Assembly (NCBI GenBank): GCA_035606665.1
Contig: DATNEY010000008.1
Location: forward strand, 1-64,000
Source of the DNA: DASUGC01 sp035606665
Lineage (GTDB): Bacteria; Acidobacteriota; Vicinamibacteria; Vicinamibacterales; SCN-69-37
Length of the DNA stretch: 64,000 nt
Reading direction: 5' to 3'
A model generated the notes under the pieces. It did no database searches and had not been told where the DNA came from. It saw only the letters and a list, made by a program, of their open reading frames with translations. Made by a program: the position numbers and the translations under genes. Shown piece after piece: positions 50,990 through 59,400 of this stretch (positions within the stretch are counted from its first letter, which is position 1; every line of letters begins with the position of its first letter).

Positions 50990-52777
50990 GTGTTGCTGGG
51001 AGGCCATCGGATCGCGCTAGTTGGCGCGGTCTTCGCGCTCGCGACGGTCACCCTCGTCGTGTTTGCTCCGGTGCGACGCGCGACCTTCGTTGACTACGAC
51101 GATCTCGAATATGTCGTGGAGAACCCGCATGTTGCGACTGGTCTCACCTGGGACAACGTCGCATGGGCATTCCACCATCCCTACGACAACACGGGAGGGC
51201 CGCTCACGTCGATCTCTCAAATGCTCGACGTCGAGATCGCAGGTCTCTCGGCACCCTATCACCACCTGACCAGCCTCGTTCTCCACGTCGTCAACAGCGT
51301 GCTCCTGCTGCTCTTGCTGTACCGGCTGACCGGTGTGATAGGCCGGAGCGCGTTTGTGGCAGCGCTGTTCGCTTTGCATCCGCTTCACGTTGAGTCGGTG
51401 GCCTGGATCGCCGAGCGCAAGGATGTCCTGAGCACGACATTCTGGTTTGCCACCATGCTGGCCTACGTCGCCTACACCCGGCGTCCCGGGTTCGTCCGCT
51501 ACCTGGCGGTGGCGATCATGCTGGCCCTTGGCTTGATGTCGAAACCGATGCTGGTCACGGTGCCAGTCGTCCTGTTCTTGATGGATTGGTGGCCGTTAGG
51601 CCGGCTGAGCGACGTTTCGCTCGGAAGCCCCCGGTTCTGGATGCTGGTTCGGGAGAAGCTTCCGCTGTTGGCGCTCGCGCTGATCGCGATCACCCTGACG
51701 TTCTTTTCGCAAGTGGAGACCGGGTCCGTGAGCGGCGCGCTCTCCGTCGGAGCGCGGCTCAACAACGCCGTGGTGTCGCTCGTCGCCTACCTCGGTCAAA
51801 TGCTCTGGCCAACTCGTCTGGCGGCGTTCTATCCGTTTCGGGAAGCCGTCCCGGCCCTGACGGCGATCGCTTGTGGCGGGCTGGTCGTGGCGATCTCAAC
51901 GTTCGTCTTCATCACTCGGAAGCGGCACCCGGGCGCGCTTGTGGGCTGGCTCTGGTATCTCGTGACGCTCACGCCAGTCATTGGCATAGTCCAAGTCGGC
52001 AGCCACGCGATGGCGGACAGGTTCACGTACGTGCCCCTGATCGGCGTGTTCGTCGCCGTCGCATGGACAGGCGCTGAACTTCTTCGCAGCAGGGGCGCGC
52101 GGTTCCTCGGCGGCGCGGTAGCCGCGTCGCTCGTCCTGGCGTGCGCGGTTCAAGCTCGCCAGCAAGTCGAGGTGTGGCACGACAGCGCAACCTTGTGGCA
52201 GCACGCCCTTCGCGTGACACCAGGCAACTACGTTGCGCACGCAAACCTCGGCGCGGTCTTCGCCCGGCAGGGCCGTACGGCGGATGCCATTGCGCACTAC
52301 ACCGAATCGCTGCGTTTCCAACCCAATCAGCCGAAGGCAGAGAACAATCTCGGACTCGCGCTTTCCTCCTTGGGAAGCGTCGTCGATGCGGTGCCGCACT
52401 ACGAGAACGCGATTCGGCTCGATCCGAACTACGCGCACGCCCATCAGAATCTCGGAGTGGCCCTTGCGGACCTCGGACGATTTGAGCAGGCGGTCGAGCA
52501 CTGTCGCACCGCGATTAGGCTCGAGCCGGCCTACGCGGAAGCACACATGCTACTTGCGATGGTCCTTGGGTCCCTCGGCCGGACGGACGAAGCCATCGAG
52601 CGCGCGCGCGAGGCATTGCGTCTTCGCCCAGCAGCGGCAGACTGGCACTACACAACAGCACTGCTCTTCCTCGACAAGGGTTCTCGAGCCGATGCGATTC
52701 TGCATCTGGAGGCCGCGCTGCGCGCGGATCCCGGACTCAAGGAGGCGCAACAGGCCTTGGCGGCGCTGAGAAAGTGA
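50990..52777 (+). CDS. TMTC-like membrane protein with C-terminal TPRs
   Basis: The 595-residue protein has about ten membrane segments (residues 8-390) with the GT-C-type signature FVDYDDLEYVVENP in the first loop, HHLTSLVLHVVNSVLLLLLLYRLTG, and ALHPLHVESVAWIAERKDVLST. The C-terminal 190 residues are five or so TPRs (ENNLGLALSSLGSVVDAVPHYENAI...). The layout matches TMTC-type O-mannosyltransferase homologues. Glycosyl transfer is inferred only. The GTG start is next to a -10 box. Confidence 0.86.
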   Translation: MLLGGHRIALVGAVFALATVTLVVFAPVRRATFVDYDDLEYVVENPHVATGLTWDNVAWAFHHPYDNTGGPLTSISQMLDVEIAGLSAPYHHLTSLVLHVVNSVLLLLLLYRLTGVIGRSAFVAALFALHPLHVESVAWIAERKDVLSTTFWFATMLAYVAYTRRPGFVRYLAVAIMLALGLMSKPMLVTVPVVLFLMDWWPLGRLSDVSLGSPRFWMLVREKLPLLALALIAITLTFFSQVETGSVSGALSVGARLNNAVVSLVAYLGQMLWPTRLAAFYPFREAVPALTAIACGGLVVAISTFVFITRKRHPGALVGWLWYLVTLTPVIGIVQVGSHAMADRFTYVPLIGVFVAVAWTGAELLRSRGARFLGGAVAASLVLACAVQARQQVEVWHDSATLWQHALRVTPGNYVAHANLGAVFARQGRTADAIAHYTESLRFQPNQPKAENNLGLALSSLGSVVDAVPHYENAIRLDPNYAHAHQNLGVALADLGRFEQAVEHCRTAIRLEPAYAEAHMLLAMVLGSLGRTDEAIERAREALRLRPAAADWHYTTALLFLDKGSRADAILHLEAALRADPGLKEAQQALAALRK

Positions 52778-52881
52778 CAAGAAGGTGTGCCGTTTTGGGC
52801 AGCGGTCCGCCTTCCAATCCGTCAGGCTGTGGCCAGCATCGTCGCTTTGCTGCTTACGCTGCTTCAACCGGAGGTCCTTCC

Positions 52882-53085
52882 ATGGCAGTTGCCCGCGTCA
52901 CCGAGATCATTTCCAGTTCGCCGAAGAGCTTCGAGGATGCCATCGACCAGGGCATCGCTCGCGCGAACAAAACGCTCAAGAACGTCAAGGGCGCCTGGGT
53001 CAAGGGGCAGAAAGTCGAACTCGACAAGGGAAAGATTGTCGAGTATCGCGTCACGCTCAAGGTCACTTTCGTTCTCGTCCAGTAA
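52882..53085 (+). CDS. Dodecin
   Basis: The 67-residue protein is a dodecin, a 12-mer that stores flavin or related cofactors. The family pattern is KVTEIISSSPKSFEDAIDQGIARANKTLKNVKGAWVK, here with an initial MAVAR. GGAGG precedes the ATG. It is followed by a glycine-zipper protein and a small hydrophobic protein, all on the same strand. Confidence 0.92.
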   Translation: MAVARVTEIISSSPKSFEDAIDQGIARANKTLKNVKGAWVKGQKVELDKGKIVEYRVTLKVTFVLVQ

Positions 53086-53105
53086 CCGCATCAACGGGAG
53101 GCAAT

Positions 53106-53714
53106 ATGTCCGACAGGAACACCGGAGTTTTTGGAATCTACCCGACGCGCGACAGCGCGGAAGCGGCGGTTGAGGCGTTGAAAGCGAAAGGGTTTCGGGC
53201 GACCGACATCTCAGTCCTGTTTCCGCAGAACGTCGGATCGAAAGAGTTCGGTCACGAAAAGGGCACGAAGTCCGCTGAGGGTGCCGTTGCCGGCGGCGGT
53301 ACGGGCGCGGTCATCGGAGGCGCCCTGGGGTGGCTCGCAGGCATCGGCATGCTGGCGATTCCCGGCATCGGGCCTTTCATCGCGGCGGGTCCCATCGTGG
53401 CGGCCCTCGCCGGAATGGGCGCCGGAGGCGTTCTCGGCGGCATGACCGGCGCGCTCATCGGACTTGGGGTTCCCGAGTATCAGGCGAAGCGATACGAAGG
53501 CCGGATGCGGAAGGGCGGGATTCTCCTGTCGGTGCACGCGGATGATCACGAGTGGGTGAGCAAGGGCCGGCACATTCTCGAGCAGACGGGCGCTGAGGAC
53601 ATCGCCTCGACGACCGAGACCAAAGGCGACTTTAGCAACACGGATCGTCCAACCGCGCTGGCGGCATCGGAGACGCTCCCGCCAACCGAAGCAGTCGTCG
53701 TGGTCAAGCGCTAA
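53106..53714 (+). CDS. General-stress-type protein with Gly-rich membrane segment
   Basis: The 202-residue protein begins with a small alpha/beta domain (GVFGIYPTRDSAEAAVEALKAKGFRATDISVLFPQ) like stress-protein domains, then has a long Gly/Ala-rich stretch (about residues 55-120) typical of glycine-zipper membrane segments. A second small domain (KGGILLSVHADDHEWVSKGRHILEQTGA) follows. A membrane stress protein is inferred. It starts 20 bases after dodecin. Confidence 0.75.
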   Translation: MSDRNTGVFGIYPTRDSAEAAVEALKAKGFRATDISVLFPQNVGSKEFGHEKGTKSAEGAVAGGGTGAVIGGALGWLAGIGMLAIPGIGPFIAAGPIVAALAGMGAGGVLGGMTGALIGLGVPEYQAKRYEGRMRKGGILLSVHADDHEWVSKGRHILEQTGAEDIASTTETKGDFSNTDRPTALAASETLPPTEAVVVVKR

Positions 53715-53730
53715 CTAGCAAGAGGTCAAT

Positions 53731-53820
53731 ATGGATACGAACACTCTGCTCATCGTCATCGTGGTCATCTTTCTGCTCGGCGGCGGTGGCTGGGGCTACT
53801 CGCGATACCGCCGGAATTGA
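53731..53820 (+). CDS. 29-residue hydrophobic protein, DUF3309-like
   Basis: The ATG at 53731, preceded by AGAGG, encodes MDTNTLLIVIVVIFLLGGGGW followed by a short aromatic/basic end. It resembles small hydrophobic DUF3309-type proteins that accompany stress genes. It is 16 bases after the preceding stress-protein gene. Confidence 0.6.
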   Translation: MDTNTLLIVIVVIFLLGGGGWGYSRYRRN

Positions 53821-53855
53821 CGCCGTCATGAACTGACGTGTCGCATTCGGTCGGG

Positions 53856-55721
53856 TCAAGCTGGCTTTCGAGATTGGTTCTTCCAGTCGAGTCGCGATAG
53901 TCCTTGAACGATGAGCTCCACGGCACGATCGACATGCGGTTTGCCGTCGACCAGGGGGCACGCAAAGAGTTGGCGATTCTCCGCCGGGCCCAGGCCGTTC
54001 CAAGGCCAGCCGGAGGTGGTGACGCCGCGGTGATAGAGGAACGATCGGAGCTCCGCGAGATCGACCGGACTTTTCGGCTCGCCGGGGATCTCGAAGCAGT
54101 GCGCGTATGGCTTCAGCGCCCGCGCGAGGTCAGCTTGGGCCGCCGACACCACGCAGCGCCGCAGGTCAGGCGTAGTCGCGTCGAGCCCAAGCAGGCGGCC
54201 GGTGGCGAGAGCGGCACCGCCCGCGCCGCCGACAACGTAGACCGGCTTCCGCAGGGCGACGGCGATCATGACTTCTTCGGCGATGCCGGCGAATCGTCCC
54301 CAAGCCATGCCATCGTCCTTTCCGCCGAGCACCACGAGCGCGCTGAGATCTTGCATGAGCCTGACGCGCATTCTGAACAGGCTGAGAGCCCATGCGACGT
54401 GGCGTCGAGCCTCGTATGCATCCTCCGCCGCGATCGGTAGCGCCGCGAACCATTGATCCGACGGTGCAGCGAGTTCATCCAATTCGGCTCGACTGAGCGT
54501 CTGCAGTTTGACGAATTCGACGTCTCCTGCTTCGGTTTCGAACTGCGCTTTCAGCGATGCGGGGATTCCGAGGTAGTTGTAGACGCGCTTGGGACGGGGC
54601 GTTGTGGTGTCCGCGCCGAGTTCCAGGGGCGCGAGCTGTGCCGCTTTGATGACCTGATCGAGCGTGCCGTCCGGCACGAAGTCGCCGCCGTAAGCCAGCG
54701 ACGCGCCGTTCCGAAGCAATTGTTCGGTCAGCGCCGAGAACATCGGCCGTGAGGCGGGTTCATTGAGGCCGGCTGAGATCCCGACGAGCTGGCCGTCGAG
54801 CCCGCCGCGACTGAAATGCTGCCGCCGAATGGTGTCGGGGAGATCGAGCCCGCCGGTCTCTGTCCACCGCGCGTCGAGCAGAGCCTCCATCGAGCGCACG
54901 CCGTGCACGAAATGCCCGTTCGACAATAGCGGCCGAATCTGATTGCTTCGGAGCTGGGCCTTCCGGCGGTCCAGGAGACGCCGGAGCGCAAGTGCGCGAG
55001 GGACGACACGCGCATCGCCAAGGCCATTGACTCCGCCGATATCGATGGCCCCTCGGAGGCGGCTGACGAAGTCGGGTACCTTCCTTGCTCTATAGGCGTC
55101 GAGGTTCAGTTGCGCTCGTTGATTGAATTCGTCAAGCGATTCGGCGGTGCCCCCGGCGAATACGAAGATCGCCTTGCCGATCCGCAGTTCGTCGCCCGCG
55201 GCCAACAGCTTGCCGTCCTGCATCGGGGCAAGGAACCAGCGCAGCCAGCCGAGCGGCGCGTCGTTCAGTGAGGCGTCGAACTCATCGAAGAAGAAAACGG
55301 GCGTCAGCTCGCCGCCCGCCCGGGCCGGAGCCGCCGGCTCGGGCGTTTGTGCGTGCCCGGCCGTCTGCTTCGCGGGCATGGCGGTCTGAAACGTCTTGAC
55401 CAGATCCTCCGTGCCGGCCAGTTGAGTCAAGTTCGCTGTCGGAATGCGTCTGCAGCGCTGCAACGCCTTGATGATCGTGTCGACAAATGTCGATTTACCC
55501 GACCCGGGTGGACCGAAGACCGCGATGGAGAGCGGCCGTGTTGCCGCGGCGTCATCGACGTAGTCCTGGAGCATCTTCAGGACCTGCCTGATCTGAACGC
55601 AGCGCTTCTTGTCGTCGTCGCCGAATCCGGGTAACTGGAGGCCCTCGATGGTCTGAGTCTCAGCGTCAAGACCAGTGCCGCTAGTGACATAGTCGACAGC
55701 GCGTTCGAGCAAACTCTTCAT
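53856..55721 (-). CDS. AAA+ ATPase with C-terminal SLOG-like nucleotide-sensor domain
   Basis: From the ATG at 55721 (GGAG 6 bases upstream) the protein has 621 residues; the frame is open further into the divergent Nudix gene. Walker A is AVFGPPGSGKSTFV (about residues 70-83) and Walker B VFFFDEFDASL. The C-terminal half (about 390-600) shows VGISAGLNEPASRPMFSALTEQLLRNGASLAYGGD and GIAEEVMIAVALRKPVYVVGGAGGAALATGRLLGL, the pattern of SLOG-superfamily domains that sense or process NAD-derived and related nucleotides. A nucleotide-gated ATPase is inferred. It is divergent from an ADP-ribose-type Nudix gene. Confidence 0.75.
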   Translation of the reverse strand: MKSLLERAVDYVTSGTGLDAETQTIEGLQLPGFGDDDKKRCVQIRQVLKMLQDYVDDAAATRPLSIAVFGPPGSGKSTFVDTIIKALQRCRRIPTANLTQLAGTEDLVKTFQTAMPAKQTAGHAQTPEPAAPARAGGELTPVFFFDEFDASLNDAPLGWLRWFLAPMQDGKLLAAGDELRIGKAIFVFAGGTAESLDEFNQRAQLNLDAYRARKVPDFVSRLRGAIDIGGVNGLGDARVVPRALALRRLLDRRKAQLRSNQIRPLLSNGHFVHGVRSMEALLDARWTETGGLDLPDTIRRQHFSRGGLDGQLVGISAGLNEPASRPMFSALTEQLLRNGASLAYGGDFVPDGTLDQVIKAAQLAPLELGADTTTPRPKRVYNYLGIPASLKAQFETEAGDVEFVKLQTLSRAELDELAAPSDQWFAALPIAAEDAYEARRHVAWALSLFRMRVRLMQDLSALVVLGGKDDGMAWGRFAGIAEEVMIAVALRKPVYVVGGAGGAALATGRLLGLDATTPDLRRCVVSAAQADLARALKPYAHCFEIPGEPKSPVDLAELRSFLYHRGVTTSGWPWNGLGPAENRQLFACPLVDGKPHVDRAVELIVQGLSRLDWKNQSRKPA

Positions 55722-55791
55722 ATGTGTCTCCGCCGGCCGGTCTGACGCGACAAGGCGCCTCACTGTTTCGATGGATGGGGCATCATAGAGC

Positions 55792-56379
55792 ATGCGCCGC
55801 CGCGTAGAGATTCTCCAACGCAGGAATGTCTTCCACCGCGCCATCTTTCGAATCGACGAAGTGCTGCTGCAACACGAGCGTTTCGATGGATCGATGGGTC
55901 CGCCCATCACCCGGCTGGTACTGGAGCGCGGCGAGAGTGTGGCAGTCCTGCCGCACGACCCCGTCAACCGCGTCGTCCTTCTCTGCGAGCAGTTCAGGCT
56001 GCCGGCCGCCGGCAATGGCCCGGGATGGCTATTGGAAATTCCGGCCGGCATCCTCGAGCCGGGTGAAGACCTCGAAGCTTGCGCGCGCCGCGAGTTGATC
56101 GAGGAGACCGGCTATTCGGCGGGTACGCTTGAACCTATCGCGACCGTGTATCTCAGCCCTGGGGGTTCGTCGGAGCGCATTCACATCTTCCACGGAGAGA
56201 TCGCCACGCGTGCTGATGCCGCCGACACCGCCGGCGTCCAGAGTGAGGGCGAAGACATTCGCATCGTCCCGATGGCGGTCGATGACGCGATAGCGAAGGT
56301 CCGGGCAGGCGAAATCCTCGACGCGAAGACCGTGATCGCCCTCCAGTGGCTCGACCTTGCCATCCGGGCGAAGTCGTGA
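55792..56379 (+). CDS. Nudix hydrolase, ADP-ribose pyrophosphatase type
   Basis: The 195-residue protein has a complete Nudix box (GILEPGEDLEACARRELIEETG) and downstream LSPGGSSERIHIFHGEI, typical of ADP-ribose pyrophosphatases. It would convert ADP-ribose to AMP and ribose-5-phosphate. It is divergent from the AAA-SLOG gene, with starts only 70 bases apart, and upstream of the histidine kinase and REC-TIR genes, so a role in ADP-ribose turnover is plausible. Confidence 0.87.
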   Translation: MRRRVEILQRRNVFHRAIFRIDEVLLQHERFDGSMGPPITRLVLERGESVAVLPHDPVNRVVLLCEQFRLPAAGNGPGWLLEIPAGILEPGEDLEACARRELIEETGYSAGTLEPIATVYLSPGGSSERIHIFHGEIATRADAADTAGVQSEGEDIRIVPMAVDDAIAKVRAGEILDAKTVIALQWLDLAIRAKS

Positions 56380-56495
56380 TCCGAAAGGCGCGACTCGGGC
56401 GAGGTGTGTCTGTTTCGGCTTGACCCGGTCCATTGACCCGCCGTAGCTTCTCGCTACCGATGAGCTAAGCGTTACCCCGTCGGACTTGGATTGCC

Positions 56496-59400
56496 ATGCA
56501 GACACATGACCGGGTAGACGCGATGGCGCACCTCGCGCGAGCGATTGAGCGCACGACGACAGCAGAGCAAGGCTTCGCAGCCATCGTCGATGCGGCGCGC
56601 GCACTGGGATTTCACCAGGTGCGTCTCGAACTCGCGTCGCCAGACAACCGGGTGTTGTCGGTTGTTGCCGCTCATGGGTACGCGCGGGGGCACAGGGAGC
56701 TACCGGTCTCGGCGGAACCGGACTTTCTCAACCTGAGTCCTGATGGCGACATTCACATCTGGCCCGCCACGGCGCAGCTGCCGGAGCGCATCAACGTTCC
56801 TCTCCTCGTCGCTGGAAGACTTGGAGGGCGCCTCTATGTCGAGCGCGAGGCTGGCACGCCGCTCGACTCAGAGACGAAGGCCGCCCTCCTGCATCTGGCG
56901 ACCCTGGCTGGTGCCGTGGAATCCAATCGGATTGCGCGGTCATTCGACGCGCTCCATTCCACGACTCTCGCCATTGCCTCGATCCGCGATCGCAAGACAC
57001 TTCTCAACGCCATCGTCGAGCAGGCCGTTCGCCTTTTGCGTGCGGAGAGCGGCGGGATCTATCAATACAAGCCGAAGACGGATTCACTGGAGGTCGTCGC
57101 AGACTATCGGCGGCCCGACTACATCGGCAACACCTTGAGGAGGCGCGAGGGGCTGGCCGGGCAGTTGATCGACAGCGGCGCGCCCTATGCCATCGTCGAT
57201 GATTACAACTCGTGGGACGGCCGTGCGGCGGTGTATCAAGATCAACGTCCGTTCGCGGCGGTCATCGAAGTCCCGCTGCGCGCTGACGGCGCGACGATCG
57301 GCATCCTCTATGTAGACGACAGCCTCGGCCGGCTGTTCACCGAATTGGACGCGCGCCTGCTCGCCTGTTTCGCCGCGCAGGCGACAGTCTCGCTCCAGAC
57401 ATCGGAACGCCTCGGCGCGCTGGCCCATCACACGCAGCAGATGATGGACAGGCCGGGAGAACTCAGCCTGCAGGAGCGGCTCACGTCGATCGCCGCCAGC
57501 GCCAAGATCCTGCTGAACGCGGAGACGTCCGGCTTGTTCCTGGTCTCACGCGCCGAGATCGTGCTCGAGGCGAGCGTCGGCCATCGCGGCGAATTCGAAC
57601 CCGGCAAGCTTCGGCGGCCCATCCACGATAATTCCGTGCCCGGCCGCGGACTGATGGGGTATCTGGCGCACCTTGGCGAGGTCTTCAATTCTCACGGCGA
57701 CCAACTGACAGATCATCGCGCAGCGAGCCACTCGCTCGATTCGCACACGCCGTCGGGGCACTGCTACTCCCTGTTGGCTGTTCCCTTGAAATCCCGCGAT
57801 GCCGATGGACGTGACAAGGTGATCGGGATTCTGCGCGCGGATAACAAGAAGGCGGAATCAGGCAAACCGGGCCCCGACGTTCCATTTCCCAAGCAAGACG
57901 AGTGGGTGCTCGAGCTGTTCGGCCAGGCCGCCGTCGCCGCCATCGAAAATGCGCGGCTCCTGGATTTCCAGAAGCGATTGATCGAGAGCTCGCCCGTGGG
58001 GATCATTTCAGTCGATCGCGAAGGTCACGTCACCAGGTTCAATGAGCGAGCGCAGGAGCTTCTCGAGTACGGGGACGATGAGGTTCAGGGGACGCCGGTC
58101 GCTCGCCTCTACGCCGACGAGAAGGAGCCACGACGAATTGGAAAGGAGCTCCACGCGCACGACGGTCTGGTACGGGGTTACAAGACGTTCATACTCACCA
58201 AATCCAAACGCACGATCCCCATTCTTCATTCGTCGAGCTGGCTATTCGAGGGCAACGGGCGAGAGCGGATCGGCAGTGTCGGGTACTTCCAGGATCTGCG
58301 GCCCCAGGAACGCGTGCTGAACCGGCTGGCGATCCTTCATCAGATCGGCGACTACGTTCAGAGTGCCAGCGACATCGACAGGCTCTTCCTCGCCCTGCTG
58401 ACGGGGGTCACCGCAGAGTATGGACTGGCGTTCAATCGTGCCGTGCTGCTGCTTGTCGATGAAGCCGCCAGAAGGCTGATTGGACAAGCGGCGGTTGGTG
58501 AGCTCGACAAGCAGAATTGGGAGCAGGCCTGGCAGTCGAGCCCGCGGAGTTTTCAGGCCTTTCTCCAGCAACTGGACGCCAATCAAGTTGAGCCCACCAC
58601 CATGGGCCGGTTGGTGGGAGGTGTCGCTCTCCCGCTTGGCCGCGCCGACATCTTTTCCGAGATTGTCGAGAAACCAGGAGTGGCGGTCGTTTCCGACGCC
58701 GAACTGGATCGGATCCCGGATTCCTTCGTCAGCACGTTCAAGATTTCCTCAGCGCTGGGCATTGCGCCACTCGTCGTGAAGGGCCGAACCATCGGGCTTT
58801 TGGTCGTCGACAACAAGTTCAATGCCGCTGAGATCAACCGGGAGGACTGTGACGCACTGGGGACGATTGCATCGACGGCCGCCGTCGGGATTGCCAACAA
58901 GCAACTGCTCAACGAGACGTCCAGCGGCGCGCAGAAGCTCGTGTCGTTCTATGACCTGAGCAGCCAACTGGTCGAATTGCGTCCCCCCTCCGCGATTCCT
59001 GCCCGGATCGTCGAAGAGCTCCTTGTGACCGCCAAGGCGTCCTGGGTGAGCGTGTTGCTGATCGACAAGGCAGGGCGGGCGCGAAATCCGATCTCGTTTC
59101 CGCGTCTTCCGTCGACAACGATCGATGAGGAGCCGCTCATTCGCCCTGACGGAATCTCGATGCAGGTGATGGCTAGTGGCAAAGCCGAAACGGTGAGCGA
59201 TGTTGACGCCCACCCATTGGTCAATCACAACATGATGCGGATGCGTGGCGCGCGCGCGGCCGTCTGCCTGCCGCTGTCACTCGTTGGACGGCGCATTGGT
59301 GTCGTATGGGTGCACTACAGCGAGCCCAGACGTTTCCCGGACCTCGAGGTCGCCGCCCTTCAGCTGTACGTCAACCAGGCGGCGATCGCCTACGACGCTT

